Positions 33,681 to 42,571 of a DNA stretch of 64,000 nt are shown here, piece after piece. The number at the start of each line of letters is the position of its first letter. The stretch's first letter is position 1. Below the pieces are notes generated by a model that saw only the letters and a program-made list of their open reading frames with translations, made no database searches and had not been told where the DNA came from. The DNA is from Sporomusa ovata DSM 2662 (GTDB lineage Bacteria > Bacillota > Negativicutes > Sporomusales > Sporomusaceae), in assembly GCF_000445445.1 (NCBI RefSeq), contig NZ_ASXP01000002.1, positions 496,001 to 560,000 on the forward strand. The letters run 5' to 3'. Both the position numbers and the translations under genes were made by a program.

Positions 33681-33861
33681 CAAAGTAATATGTTATCATT
33701 AACTTACTAACTAAACCGAATCCTCATATTGCACAGATTTATCCTCCCATTCTGATAGGTATCTGTACCATTCTTGGTATCTGTTTATTCACCGGAGATA
33801 TCTTTATCAGTAGATTCTTAATACTCTTTTTCCTAATATATTTTCATGAAAATCAAAATAT

Positions 33862-33916
33862 CCCTTTTTTTACAGTAAAACAAAATCGCATTTTTTGCCC
33901 TACTGTAAAAAAAGGG
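33862..33916. repeat. 16-bp perfect inverted repeat overlapping the rpsR terminator
   Basis: CCCTTTTTTTACAGTA (33862-33877) and TACTGTAAAAAAAGGG (33901-33916) are perfect inverted copies 23 bases apart. The right arm shares AAAAGGG with the rpsR terminator stem, so the two hairpins exclude each other. Confidence 0.75.
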
Positions 33917-33944
33917 CAAAACCCTCATAGGATTTTGCCCTTTT
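33910..33944 (-). terminator. terminator of rpsF-ssb-rpsR
   Basis: AAAAGGGCAAAA (33910-33921) pairs with TTTTGCCCTTTT (33933-33944); CC/GG inside extends it. A T-run of seven follows on the minus strand. Confidence 0.85.
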
Positions 33945-33951
33945 CGATTTG

Positions 33952-34188
33952 TTATTCTGCAGTAAATGGCAGCAAAGCAATATTACGTGCCCGTTTTACA
34001 GCCAGTGTCAATTGACGTTGATGTTTAGCACAGTTGCCTGAAATGCGGCGCGGCAAAATTTTGCCCCGCTCGGTGGTATACCGACGCAATTTAGGAATTT
34101 CTTTATAATCAATATCAGTTGCTTTATCAACACAGAAACTACAAACTTTTTTCTTTGGTTTGCGGCCTCTTTCACGTTTCATAGCCAT
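33952..34188 (-). CDS. rpsR: ribosomal protein bS18
   Basis: A 78-residue small-subunit protein with a basic N-terminus, KVCSFCVDKATDIDYKEI, LRRYTTERGKILPRRISGNC and AVKRARNIALLPF. The spaced cysteines (CSFC, and a further C at GNC) are of the zinc-containing form. It is last in rpsF-ssb-rpsR. Confidence 0.97.
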   Translation of the reverse strand: MAMKRERGRKPKKKVCSFCVDKATDIDYKEIPKLRRYTTERGKILPRRISGNCAKHQRQLTLAVKRARNIALLPFTAE

Positions 34189-34203
34189 CTTTTTACCCCC
34201 CTT

Positions 34204-34599
34204 TTAAAATGGGATTTCTTCATCAGGGAAGACATCTTTGCCGAATGAATTTACATCTATATTTCCGGCATCCCCACTGGGTGCCTGTTTGCGTTCCAGA
34301 AATTCGATGGACTGCGCTACGACTTCGGCGACGCGACGCTTCTGACCATCATTAGTTTCATAAGAACGAATCTGTAACCGACCATCGACAAGTACCTTCT
34401 GGCCTTTTGTCAAGTTGTTTCCACAGGTCTCGGCCAATTTTTCCCAGGCCACAATCGGAATAAAATCTGCGTTATTTTGTCCCTGACCGCTACTGAAGCG
34501 GTTAACTGCCAGATTAAACGAAGCTACCGCTTTGCCACTCTGAGTATATCTTACTTCAGGATCTTGTGCCAAGCGGCCGACAAGGATGACTTTATTCAT
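34204..34599 (-). CDS. ssb: single-stranded DNA-binding protein
   Basis: A 131-residue protein. An OB fold (MNKVILVGRLAQDPEVRYTQ ... FIPIVAWEKLAETCGNNLTKG) is followed by a short flexible linker and the acidic tip DEEIPF that binds partner proteins. Its place between rpsF and rpsR is the conserved main chromosomal copy. Confidence 0.97.
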   Translation of the reverse strand: MNKVILVGRLAQDPEVRYTQSGKAVASFNLAVNRFSSGQGQNNADFIPIVAWEKLAETCGNNLTKGQKVLVDGRLQIRSYETNDGQKRRVAEVVAQSIEFLERKQAPSGDAGNIDVNSFGKDVFPDEEIPF

Positions 34600-34626
34600 A
34601 TATCCTCACACCTCCTGGCTCAAGAA

Positions 34627-34911
34627 TTAGTCTTCCAATTTAATAACCATGTGTTTCAGAACATCATCGGTAATTTTAAGCACACGCTCAAGTTCGAATA
34701 CAGTTGCCGGCTCAGATGTAAAGTTAATTAGGGTGTAATACCCGTCCATGAAGTCTTTTACTTCATAGGCCAAACGTTTTTTACCCCAACGGTCAACCTT
34801 TTCCACGTTGCCGCCTGTGTTTTTAATAATGTTTTCAAACTTGGCGATCGTAGTATTAATTGCTTCTTCTTCACCAGGCTTAACAATAATCACGACTTCG
34901 TATTTTCTCAC
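34627..34911 (-). CDS. rpsF: ribosomal protein bS6
   Basis: A 94-residue protein starting MRKYEVVIIVKPGEEE, with DRWGKKRLAYEVKDFMDGYY. It pairs with bS18 on the ribosome. It starts the operon; GGAGGAGG precedes the start. The promoter lies at 35010-35039 within the left copy of the 112-bp duplication. Confidence 0.97.
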   Translation of the reverse strand: MRKYEVVIIVKPGEEEAINTTIAKFENIIKNTGGNVEKVDRWGKKRLAYEVKDFMDGYYTLINFTSEPATVFELERVLKITDDVLKHMVIKLED

Positions 34912-35009
34912 GAAATCACCTCCTCCTCTGGACTATTGGCCCCCGACAGTGAGAGCAGGGAAGGTCTTGAATAACAAAACCAATGTCACATTATGTATGC
35001 GACTAAATT

Positions 35010-35039
35010 ATTATATCATTAATTATCCGGTAAATGCAA
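35010..35039 (-). promoter_or_regulatory. probable promoter of rpsF-ssb-rpsR
   Basis: On the minus strand TTGCAT (35034-35039), an 18-base spacer and TATAAT (35010-35015). All but the last T of the -10 lies inside the 112-bp duplication. In the other copy (37145-37174) the -10 reads TATAAC because the element supplies the last base. Confidence 0.7.
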
Positions 35040-35122
35040 GCGAAAACACTCTCTATTACACATTAAATCTGAAATAAGTAACATCGCCATCCTGCATAAT
35101 ATACTCTTTACCTTCCAGTCGC
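35011..35122. repeat. 112-bp target duplication, left copy
   Basis: Identical over all 112 bases to 37146-37257. It holds the last 22 codons of ychF, the ychF stop (at 35056-35058), and the probable rpsF promoter. It lies directly next to the end of the IS1634-like element. Confidence 0.95.
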
Positions 35123-37145
35123 CCCGAGTTTTACAGTTTAAAAAACGCGAGAAGCCCCTAGCCGTTGAAACTACGGGCTTCTTTGTAGTTGATTCATATG
35201 TAAATTCTGTTATGCTACAGTAATATTTTTTAGGAATTTATTGAATACCTCCTGCCTCGGATAAACATTGTAAAAATTCGTGCCGAACGTTTCCTGAATT
35301 AACTTGTAGTCCAGCGCGATTTCGTCTTTATCCGAATAGACCAACGTATCCACTATCTCGCCTTTTTTGTTTCGCACCTTTTGAAATGCAATCGCACCGC
35401 CGACATCGTCGAGGTGAATGATACCACCCTTCAAAACCTGACATGTCGCGGTACCCAGTGCTCTTGCAATTCGCTCGGCCGACAGAGCTTTTTCTCCCAT
35501 ACGATGCTGAATAATTCGGATTACAAGAAGCGCGACGAAACAGATCAGAAAATGCGCACGTATATGTTCGTTTTTGCTAACGAATACGGGTCTGGCATAA
35601 AGATCGGTTTTCATAATTCTAAATGACTGTTCTATCTGCCAGAGTCCGCTGTACACCTGTCGAATTCTCCGCTCATCGTAGTCCATTTCGCTAGTAATAA
35701 TGCAAAAATACCCATCATACATCGCGTCTTTCTCCGCCTTTTCCAAGTCCACGCTGCGGAGCTTTTTTGTGTTTTCCAATATCTCCCCGGTCTCTTTGTC
35801 AACGATGGCTTCTTTTGTATATTCGTCGACACCTTTTGGAATACTGTAGGCATTGTTTTTGACCGAACGCGCTGCCTTTTCCAGTTTTTCTTCCCGTTTG
35901 CGCTTCGCCATGTCGGCTTCTGCTTTGCTCCAATATAAAAGTACTTTTCTTACCCGGATTTCTTTTTTTCCATCCTGGTCCTTTCCCTCGTATTCTTCTT
36001 CGAACAACTTGAATCTGTACGTATCCTTTTCGTTTGATGTCCATCCGCTTGAGTCAAATAGCTTTTCATTGTAACGCTGGCCTTTTTTTCCTTTTAGTAT
36101 CTGTGAGAATACAAAACCGTCCCCGTTGTACACGATAGCGTCGATATTCTTTGACGAGTTGAGCCCCTTGTCGGCCACCACGATCAGTCTTCCTAATCCG
36201 TACGAATCCTTGATATCCTTCATAGTCGGCTGAAGCGTAAGAGAATCGCTTGTGTTGCCGGGGAATACCGACATACTGACCGGTAACCCGTTGGAATCCA
36301 TAAACAGCCCCATTGCGGCAATAGGGTCGGTGCGGTGTTCTTTCGATACGCCTCTTTTCCGAAGGTCATCCTCGCCATTGGGAAAATCGATCTCGAAGAA
36401 ATAATTGGTCACGTCATAGAATGCATAGGAAAGGTCGCGGCCGATCGTCTTTTTGACACGTTCGTTCAAATGCCGCTGCAACTCCACCTCAAAATCCGCG
36501 AAGAGGTCAAGCGATCTGTAGATATCTGGCAGTGTGAAATTCGTGTGCATCCCGTAGAAGTTGTCCTTCCTTTGACAGGAGGCCCGCTTCGAGTCCGGCC
36601 AGAGAATTCTTGCCAACACTAGAAACTTGAAAATATCGCTGGGTGAATATTCTCCTCGAAATCGGTGTAATTTTTCATAGTCCTTGATAAACGAATTAAT
36701 TTCGAGCAGATTATAGACGGCCTCCAGGAACTTGTATCCGTAGTTCTGCCGTCGGTTTTCCCCACCATACATCAGCGCATTGGCTGCAACTTCGATTCGT
36801 AAGGGAACATTATCTTTAAAGTTAGCGTCGAACTCCTCCACCATAGCCATGAAAGCCTCGGGATCTGGCTGATCTTCGAAATAACCAAAACTTCTAATAG
36901 TACGCTGCTTGGTGGGCATCCCCGGTCCAGGGCGATACCCTTCGACAACACGGATGTGCGTCTTAATAACGCCACCACGCTTTACACGGTCTTTTCTTAT
37001 CATGGAACATCACCTCCTTTATATTGTAGCATATCTGTAGTATAACACAATATAAAAAGCGCAAAAAAATGCGGAAATCCGCATTTTATAAGCATATTAT
37101 TCCACTCTGTCTGCTTCGTATATTCTGCTAACTGTAAAAGTCGGG
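35123..37145 (-). mobile_element. IS1634-like insertion sequence, 2023 bp
   Basis: The ends are inverted: CCCGAGTTTTACAGTTTA at the left and, in complement, CCCGACTTTTACAGTTAG at the right. The element is flanked by an exact 112-bp duplication. IS1634 was reported to make long target duplications of varying length, and the transposase is of this group, so the long duplication fits the family. It lies between ychF and rpsF. Confidence 0.92.
35210..37003 (-). CDS. IS1634-family transposase
   Basis: A 597-residue DDE transposase of the IS4-related IS1634 group. The core includes YAFYDVTNYFFEID (first Asp), IVVADKGLNSSKNID (second Asp) and the YREK-type segment YSGLWQIEQSFRIMKTDL with the Glu, then VRAHFLICFVALL. 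It has a long insert in the middle as the group does. It is intact. The GC and codon use (many CG-rich codons) differ from neighbouring genes. Confidence 0.93.
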   Translation of the reverse strand: MIRKDRVKRGGVIKTHIRVVEGYRPGPGMPTKQRTIRSFGYFEDQPDPEAFMAMVEEFDANFKDNVPLRIEVAANALMYGGENRRQNYGYKFLEAVYNLLEINSFIKDYEKLHRFRGEYSPSDIFKFLVLARILWPDSKRASCQRKDNFYGMHTNFTLPDIYRSLDLFADFEVELQRHLNERVKKTIGRDLSYAFYDVTNYFFEIDFPNGEDDLRKRGVSKEHRTDPIAAMGLFMDSNGLPVSMSVFPGNTSDSLTLQPTMKDIKDSYGLGRLIVVADKGLNSSKNIDAIVYNGDGFVFSQILKGKKGQRYNEKLFDSSGWTSNEKDTYRFKLFEEEYEGKDQDGKKEIRVRKVLLYWSKAEADMAKRKREEKLEKAARSVKNNAYSIPKGVDEYTKEAIVDKETGEILENTKKLRSVDLEKAEKDAMYDGYFCIITSEMDYDERRIRQVYSGLWQIEQSFRIMKTDLYARPVFVSKNEHIRAHFLICFVALLVIRIIQHRMGEKALSAERIARALGTATCQVLKGGIIHLDDVGGAIAFQKVRNKKGEIVDTLVYSDKDEIALDYKLIQETFGTNFYNVYPRQEVFNKFLKNITVA

Positions 37146-37257
37146 TTATATCATTAATTATCCGGTAAATGCAAGCGAAAACACTCTCTATTACACATTA
37201 AATCTGAAATAAGTAACATCGCCATCCTGCATAATATACTCTTTACCTTCCAGTCGC
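37146..37257. repeat. 112-bp target duplication, right copy
   Basis: Identical to 35011-35122. It contains the true 3' end of ychF, so the gene is not damaged. Confidence 0.95.
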
Positions 37258-38297
37258 ACCAAGCCTTTTTCCTTAGCGGCAGCATAGGTTCCATTAGTCA
37301 TTAGGTCATCATAGGAGACAATCTCGGCCCGAATAAAGCCGCGTTCGATATCACTGTGGATTTTGCCAGCTGCTTGCGGCGCTTTGGTCCCACGCACAAT
37401 CGTCCAGGCTCGTACCTCAGGCTCGCCGGCGGTAAAGAAGGTCATCAGCCCCAAAAGTGTGAAGCTGGCACGAATAAGTTTATCCAGCCCTGATTCCTCC
37501 AGCCCCAGGTCAGTTAAAAACTCTCTGGCTTCATCATCAGGCAGCTCGGCAATCTCAGACTCAACCTTGGCAGATACGACAATGACCTCAGCCCCCTCGC
37601 GGGCGGCATACTCGCGCACCTTAGCAACATATGGGTTGCTACCCGCACCGGCGGCTTCCTGCTCACTAACATTAGCCACAAATAAGGTGGGTTTTAATGT
37701 CAGTAGAAACAGTTCTCTTAGCACTTCTGCCGTATCGTCATCGTTGACAACACGTCGAGCGGGTTGTGCATCACTAAGAGTCTGCCGTACCAGCTTTAAG
37801 ATTTCTAATTCAGTCAGCGCTTTTTTATCGCCGCCTTTTATCATTTTCTGCACCCGGTCGATGCGCTTTTCTACTGTTTCTAAGTCAGCTAGGCAAAGCT
37901 CCGTATTGATAATCTCGATATCTCTGATGGGATCAATGCTGCCGGCAACATGGGTAATATTATCATCGGTAAAACAGCGTACCACCTGCGCTACCGCATC
38001 CACTTGCCTGATGTGCGCTAAAAATTTATTGCCCAGACCCTCGCCCTTAGCTGCGCCCTGCACCAAGCCAGCAATATCAACAAACCGCATAGCCGCAGGC
38101 ATAGTCCGCTTAGGTTTATACATTTCGGTCAATTTCTCCAACCGCGCATCAGGAACATCGACAACCCCAACATTGGGTTCGATGGTACAAAACGGATAAT
38201 TAGCCGCCTCGGCCCCCGCTTTGGTAATAGCATTAAATAATGTGCTTTTGCCGACATTAGGCAGTCCGATGATACCTACTTCAAGATTAGTACTCAT
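37191..38297 (-). CDS. ychF: redox-regulated ATPase YchF
   Basis: A 368-residue Obg-family P-loop protein. GIIGLPNVGKSTLFNAIT is the P-loop; NYPFCTIEPN, VDIAGLVQGAAKGEGLGNKF (G3) and NVSE (modified G4) follow, with a coiled coil and the C-terminal TGS domain ending YFRFNV. YchF binds ATP in preference to GTP and associates with ribosomes. Same place as yyaF in Bacillus, upstream of rpsF. The 3' end lies in the 112-bp repeat but the gene is complete. Confidence 0.97.
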   Translation of the reverse strand: MSTNLEVGIIGLPNVGKSTLFNAITKAGAEAANYPFCTIEPNVGVVDVPDARLEKLTEMYKPKRTMPAAMRFVDIAGLVQGAAKGEGLGNKFLAHIRQVDAVAQVVRCFTDDNITHVAGSIDPIRDIEIINTELCLADLETVEKRIDRVQKMIKGGDKKALTELEILKLVRQTLSDAQPARRVVNDDDTAEVLRELFLLTLKPTLFVANVSEQEAAGAGSNPYVAKVREYAAREGAEVIVVSAKVESEIAELPDDEAREFLTDLGLEESGLDKLIRASFTLLGLMTFFTAGEPEVRAWTIVRGTKAPQAAGKIHSDIERGFIRAEIVSYDDLMTNGTYAAAKEKGLVRLEGKEYIMQDGDVTYFRFNV

Positions 38298-38389
38298 GTA
38301 ATATTACTCCACCTTTAAGACTGTTATTGTCTACAGCCCGATTGTTTACTATATTAACTTGTTTATTTTAAAATAATGTCGGCCAAAAT

Positions 38390-38593
38390 TCAACCTTTTC
38401 CCTCCGAAATAACGGCCTTAACCCCTTTTTCAAACTTAGGTCGTGGAATCATAACCTGCCGGCCACATTGCAAACATTTAAGCCCAAAATCGATACCTGT
38501 ACGAGTTATCTCCCAGCGGTCACAGCCACAAGGATGTGGCTTTTTCATTCTTACAACCTCGCCAACCTTATAGTTGTATTTTTGTTGATTCAT
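38390..38593 (-). CDS. DUF951 protein
   Basis: A 67-residue protein with VRMKKPHPCGCDRWEI and GLKCLQCGRQVMIPR: two Cys pairs that could bind zinc. DUF951 proteins are common in Firmicutes next to an MscS-type channel and ychF; no function is known. The start is two bases before the end of mscS. Confidence 0.85.
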   Translation of the reverse strand: MNQQKYNYKVGEVVRMKKPHPCGCDRWEITRTGIDFGLKCLQCGRQVMIPRPKFEKGVKAVISEGKG

Positions 38594-38594
38594 A

Positions 38595-39458
38595 TTAACC
38601 TCCTGCTTTGGATACTCTTATTTCAGGTAAACCCGCCTGATTAAACAACTGCGGCGGCGGAATCTTCGCTTCGGTAAACTTTTCTTTAATTAAACGGCGC
38701 AATGCGGTTTCTACCTTAACCTGTTGCAACGGCACAGTTTTAGCAATTATACGAATAATGATCTCGCCTGGCTTGAGATCAACTACACCTAGTACACTGG
38801 GACCGTCAATTACCTCAGGTATAGTCTGTCCTACAGTAACACAGACCGCATTTAAAAGACTAAACACTTGCTCCATGTCAGCCTCATAAGGAACAGGCAC
38901 ATTAACAATAGCCTGCATATGCCCCCTGGTATAATTACTTACCTTAGTAATCGAGCCGTTAGGAACAATATGAAGGATACCATTGGCATCCCGCAGTCTG
39001 GTAACCCTAAAGCCAATTTCCTCCACCGTACCAGCCATATCACTAATAACTATATAATCACCGACTCCATACTGATCTTCTAAAATGATAAAAAAACCAG
39101 TGACAAAATCCTTAATCAGACTCTGAGCACCAACACCCAGCGCCAAACCAATAATACCAGCCCCAGCAACAATAGAAGTAGTATCAATCTTGAATTCCTG
39201 CAACAACATCACAATCACAATAAAATAGATGGTATACCGGATAACACTGTGTAAAAGCCCGCTTAAAGTTCTGGCACGTTGCTCCTCCAGGTAAATTGTT
39301 TTACTCCCCGGCTTGGGAATAAAAAATTGCTCTATCATTAGATTGGTAAAGCGCAGCACCAGCGAGCCACCAATCATAATGACCGCCAATCGAATAATTT
39401 TTACAGCAATCCCCAGCCAAAAATCAGATGTCAGCAGTTGTTCCACGTGAACCTCCAT
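38595..39458 (-). CDS. MscS-family mechanosensitive channel
   Basis: A 287-residue channel. Three membrane helices (about 17-38, 65-85 and 90-110) are followed by the pore helix and beta domain (GLALGVGAQSLIKDFVTGFF; QYGVGDYIVISDMAGTVEEI; LRDANGILHIVPNGSI) as in YkuT/MscS. It opens under membrane tension to release solutes. Same place as yyaB/mscS genes near ychF elsewhere. It overlaps DUF3343 by 35 bases. Confidence 0.92.
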   Translation of the reverse strand: MEVHVEQLLTSDFWLGIAVKIIRLAVIMIGGSLVLRFTNLMIEQFFIPKPGSKTIYLEEQRARTLSGLLHSVIRYTIYFIVIVMLLQEFKIDTTSIVAGAGIIGLALGVGAQSLIKDFVTGFFIILEDQYGVGDYIVISDMAGTVEEIGFRVTRLRDANGILHIVPNGSITKVSNYTRGHMQAIVNVPVPYEADMEQVFSLLNAVCVTVGQTIPEVIDGPSVLGVVDLKPGEIIIRIIAKTVPLQQVKVETALRRLIKEKFTEAKIPPPQLFNQAGLPEIRVSKAGG

Positions 39459-39705
39459 ACTCGGTAATCTTTTCGTAAAGATACGTCTGGCCTACTGCTA
39501 TCCGGCGAAATAGTTTTGACCATCGCACCTTGCCTACCGCAAATAACTGCATAATGGCCACTTGCTGAGATGCCTTAAATAGTAAACATTGTCCACAGCT
39601 AATATCAATTTCCCGTGGTGTCGGCAAAACATAAAAGTCCATGCCGTTTTGTCCTAAAACCTTCTCGGCTTTTATGGACTGATGCACCGAATCAAAAGAA
39701 ATCAA
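39424..39705 (-). CDS. DUF3343 protein (putative Se/S carrier-like)
   Basis: A 93-residue protein with HQSIKAEKVLGQNGMDFYVL, PTPREIDISCGQCLLF; the Cys residues in SCGQC are the conserved feature of DUF3343. Such proteins are found next to yedF and selD and have been proposed to carry selenium or sulfur, but this is unproved. The start is a TTG nine bases after GGAG; the same frame runs from just after the yedF stop with no ATG, so the exact start is open. Confidence 0.8.
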   Translation of the reverse strand: MISFDSVHQSIKAEKVLGQNGMDFYVLPTPREIDISCGQCLLFKASQQVAIMQLFAVGKVRWSKLFRRIAVGQTYLYEKITEYGGSRGTTADI

Positions 39706-39741
39706 CCGCTCATACTCCGGATAAATTATAAAATCACCTGC

Positions 39742-40344
39742 TTACAAGGTCACGGTTTTGTTCTGAGTGATGGTCTCTATAATAGTGTACATATTGGTTA
39801 TCTCACCAACAGCCAGTTTGGTCTTAAGCTGGTAATAATCAAGGCAGGTGCCACATGACAGAATGGTCACTCCCCGACTGGCAAGGATTATCAGTTGATC
39901 CAGCACAGATGAGCCCTGCACTGCGAGCTTGACCCCGGCATTAAGTAGCAAGATTGTCGCTGGCAGCGGCTTGACCTCTAATAAAGTTGTCATAAACGCC
40001 TTGATAAGTACAGCCCCTAGTTCGGGTGAACCATGTCCCAATGTATCCTGGGTGATTAAGTAAACCTGACTGCCAGCTTCAATAGTAGTCGTTGAGCATT
40101 TATCAACCTCTGCCTGTTGGCCTGCCGCCCCCTTAACAATACTAATATAGTAGTGTCCATCCTTGACTTCCACGGCGGCCCCCAGTCCATTGGCTGCAGC
40201 TAATTTGGTAACATTGTTCTTGGCTACCTCATTATCAACAATAACTATAATCCGTCCAGAGCCAGTCTCCTCCATCGCCTTTTTCGCAGTAATAACCGGC
40301 CCAGGACAAGCCATGGCCCGACAATCAACAATTCTATCTGACAT
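39742..40344 (-). CDS. yedF: YedF, selenium metabolism protein
   Basis: A 200-residue protein with an N-terminal TusA-like domain (VDCRAMACPGPVI, catalytic-type Cys) and a C-terminal DsrE-like domain (ILSCGTCLDYY). It is the type that co-occurs with selenium-using genes; a role in selenium delivery is inferred. The ATG at 40344 is preferred: GGAG lies six bases upstream. It overlaps selD by 11 bases. Confidence 0.88.
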   Translation of the reverse strand: MSDRIVDCRAMACPGPVITAKKAMEETGSGRIIVIVDNEVAKNNVTKLAAANGLGAAVEVKDGHYYISIVKGAAGQQAEVDKCSTTTIEAGSQVYLITQDTLGHGSPELGAVLIKAFMTTLLEVKPLPATILLLNAGVKLAVQGSSVLDQLIILASRGVTILSCGTCLDYYQLKTKLAVGEITNMYTIIETITQNKTVTL

Positions 40345-41362
40345 GAATTTCTCCACTTCCCTTGCTAGTTACATATCCAATCTTACTGGCTGGTGCTACT
40401 CCGGCTGAATGTAGTGCCAGCATTAGTTCGTCAGCCTCCGCCTCGGGTACTGCAAACAATAGCCCGCCTGATGTTTGCGGATCACAGCAAATATCTCTAA
40501 CCGGTTCCGGCACACTCTCTGCAAAAGTGACTGTTGTTAAATAACTCCTGTTAGCATATGCCCCGCCTGGCACTAATCCCATGGCCGCAGCCTCAACGGC
40601 CTCCGGTAACAGTGGTAGTGCCCCACTGTCAATAACCAGCATTACCTTACTTCCAGCCGCCATCTCATACGCATGACCAATAAGACCAAAACCTGTAATA
40701 TCTGTACAGGAATGAATACTAAAACCTTCTGCCACCTTTGCAGCCATCGCATTGAGGGTTGCCATGCTGGTTGTGGCTGCAGCTACTCCGTGAGGAAATA
40801 GATCTGCCCGCGCGGCCGACGCTAAAATACCAGTTCCCAAAGCTTTCGTAAGAATTAAGCAATCTCCAGGCTGAGCCCCCGCATTTGTCCAAACCTTATC
40901 CGGATGTACAATCCCGGTAACTGCCAATCCATATTTAGGCTCATTATCATCAATAGTGTGACCGCCAATAATTACGGCTCCAGCCTCAGCTACTTTATCC
41001 TGTCCCCCTTGCAAAATTGCTAATAAAACTTCCCCAGGCAATTTACAGTTAGGAAACTCTACTAGATTTAGTGCCGTCAACGGCGTTGCCCCCATAGCAT
41101 AAATATCACTCAGGCTGTTGGCAGCCGCTATTTGTCCAAACAGATAAGGATCGTCGACTATAGGTGTAAAAAAATCAACCGTCTGTACCAAAGCCGTTGT
41201 TGCGTTCAGTTTATATACTCCGGCATCATCTGATGTAGTAATACCCACAAGCACATTGGAATTTTGCATCACTGGCAGCTTACTCAATACTCCGGCCAGG
41301 TCCCCTGGCCCCACCTTAGCCGCTCAGCCACCACGCTGGGTATATTCTGTAAGTTTTACCAC
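40334..41362 (-). CDS. selD: selenide, water dikinase SelD, a selenoprotein (Sec13)
   Basis: SelD makes selenophosphate from selenide and ATP. The gene starts at the GTG 41362 (eight to ten bases after AAAGGAGGTG) and reads MVKLTEYTQRGG-U-AAKVGPGDLA, with TGA at 41324-41326 as codon 13, exactly where other SelD proteins have Cys or Sec. A stop-limited reading would wrongly start at 41314. Total 342 residues. A hairpin typical of a bacterial SECIS follows the UGA. GITTSDDAGVYKL and QTVDFFTPIVDDPYLFGQIAAAN are usual SelD motifs. selA and selB are in the same window, so Sec decoding is supported. Confidence 0.93.
41294..41310 (-). promoter_or_regulatory. SECIS-like hairpin in selD
   Basis: On the minus strand GGCCAGG-GGA-CCTGGCC: a perfect 7-bp stem with a G-rich three-base loop beginning 14 bases after the TGA Sec codon. 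This is the place and form of bacterial SECIS elements that bind SelB. Confidence 0.75.
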
Positions 41363-41465
41363 AAATAATGCACCTCCTTTGCTATTATCTTTCTTATATA
41401 TTATACCCTGAATAGCTTATACCCTGCTGAGAAAAAAACTTTATTGGATTTCATATAGAGACTAT

Positions 41466-42392
41466 TCACTCGAATTTGCAGTTTTCACTGCATTCTGACG
41501 GACAAGAGCTAAAACCATCAAGATAGTCACATGGTTCCAGATGAATAACAACATCACAGGGGGAAAATTGGATCTTTATCTTTGCCTCAATCTCATCGCA
41601 TACAGTATGCGCCTTGGCAAGATTCATATCTTTTTGCAGCACCAGATGCATATCAATCTGTCGATTGCTGCCGGAACGCCTGGTTCTCAACTGGTGAAAG
41701 GCTATGACAGCCGGATGATTCTTAACAATGTCCCTGATTGCTGCTGCCTCTTCTTCTGGCAAACTAACATCAGTCAACTCATAAACACTTTTCATGGTCA
41801 TACTGAAGCCGGCTTTAAATACGACTAAAGCTACAACAATAGCAATAACCGGATCAAGCCAGTATAGCCCAGTCATTCTGATAATTCCAAGCCCGATAAA
41901 CACGCCAGCACTTGTCCAGATATCGGCTCTCAAATGTAAGGCGTCGGCCTCTAGAGCATGTGATCCGGTACTCTTAGCTACATCATAAAGTTTTCTGGAT
42001 ACCCAATAGTTAACAATCATCGATATAGCCATTATAAACAATCCGTACTCTAAATATTCCGGAATATGCGGCGAGTTTATCTTTTGTACTGATTCATATA
42101 CAATCCAGAGTGCAGCCATTACAATGAGAACAGCTTCAAAAGCAGCTGACAGATTTTCAATTTTACCATGGCCATAGGCATGTTGACTATCTGGTGGCTG
42201 GCTGGATTTTTTTACAGCAACATAGGCTACCAAGGCAGCAATCAAGTCAACTGCCGAATGAGCAGCCTCAGAAATAATGCTGACAGCCCCAGTAAATACA
42301 CCGACTAATAATTTGAGTACAACAAGCAGCGTGTTAGATACTATCGATAGCCGCGCCGTACGCTGCTTTAATTGATCGCTCTTCGCTTCCAA
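41466..42392 (-). CDS. cation diffusion facilitator transporter
   Basis: A 308-residue CDF efflux protein with about six membrane helices. Metal-site residues appear in SEAAHSAVDL and HALEADALHLRADIWTS (HxxxD pairs); the cytosolic C-terminal domain has the VVIHLEP motif. A short Cys-rich tail (CPSECSENCKF) could bind metal. Such proteins export Zn, Fe, Mn or similar; the metal cannot be told. Monocistronic. Confidence 0.9.
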   Translation of the reverse strand: MEAKSDQLKQRTARLSIVSNTLLVVLKLLVGVFTGAVSIISEAAHSAVDLIAALVAYVAVKKSSQPPDSQHAYGHGKIENLSAAFEAVLIVMAALWIVYESVQKINSPHIPEYLEYGLFIMAISMIVNYWVSRKLYDVAKSTGSHALEADALHLRADIWTSAGVFIGLGIIRMTGLYWLDPVIAIVVALVVFKAGFSMTMKSVYELTDVSLPEEEAAAIRDIVKNHPAVIAFHQLRTRRSGSNRQIDMHLVLQKDMNLAKAHTVCDEIEAKIKIQFSPCDVVIHLEPCDYLDGFSSCPSECSENCKFE

Positions 42393-42408
42393 ACTCTTCC
42401 CTCCATTA

Positions 42409-42463
42409 AAAACAAAGTAGGTTAAACCCGCGGAACCGCATAGGTCCCGCAGGCTTAACCTGC
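42409..42463 (-). terminator. terminator between acuB-like gene and the CDF gene
   Basis: AGGTTAA (42419-42425) pairs with TTAACCT (42455-42461), with CCGCGG/CCGCAG-type pairs inside. ACTTTGTTTTT follows on the minus strand. Confidence 0.6.
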
Positions 42464-42571
42464 TGCTTAACTTGCCCGGCTACGCCGGCAATAGCCGACC
42501 GCCTGTTCCTATACTTATTATATTAGCACAGCCAATGAAATGTGTAAAATTTTCACAGCTTTTCCATTTAC

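Noticed and set aside
33619..33699. 26-codon minus-strand ORF (MITYYFGPG...) in the gap upstream of the MazG-like gene
   Set aside because: No ribosome binding site, and most of it is the GC-rich hairpin at 33659-33680.
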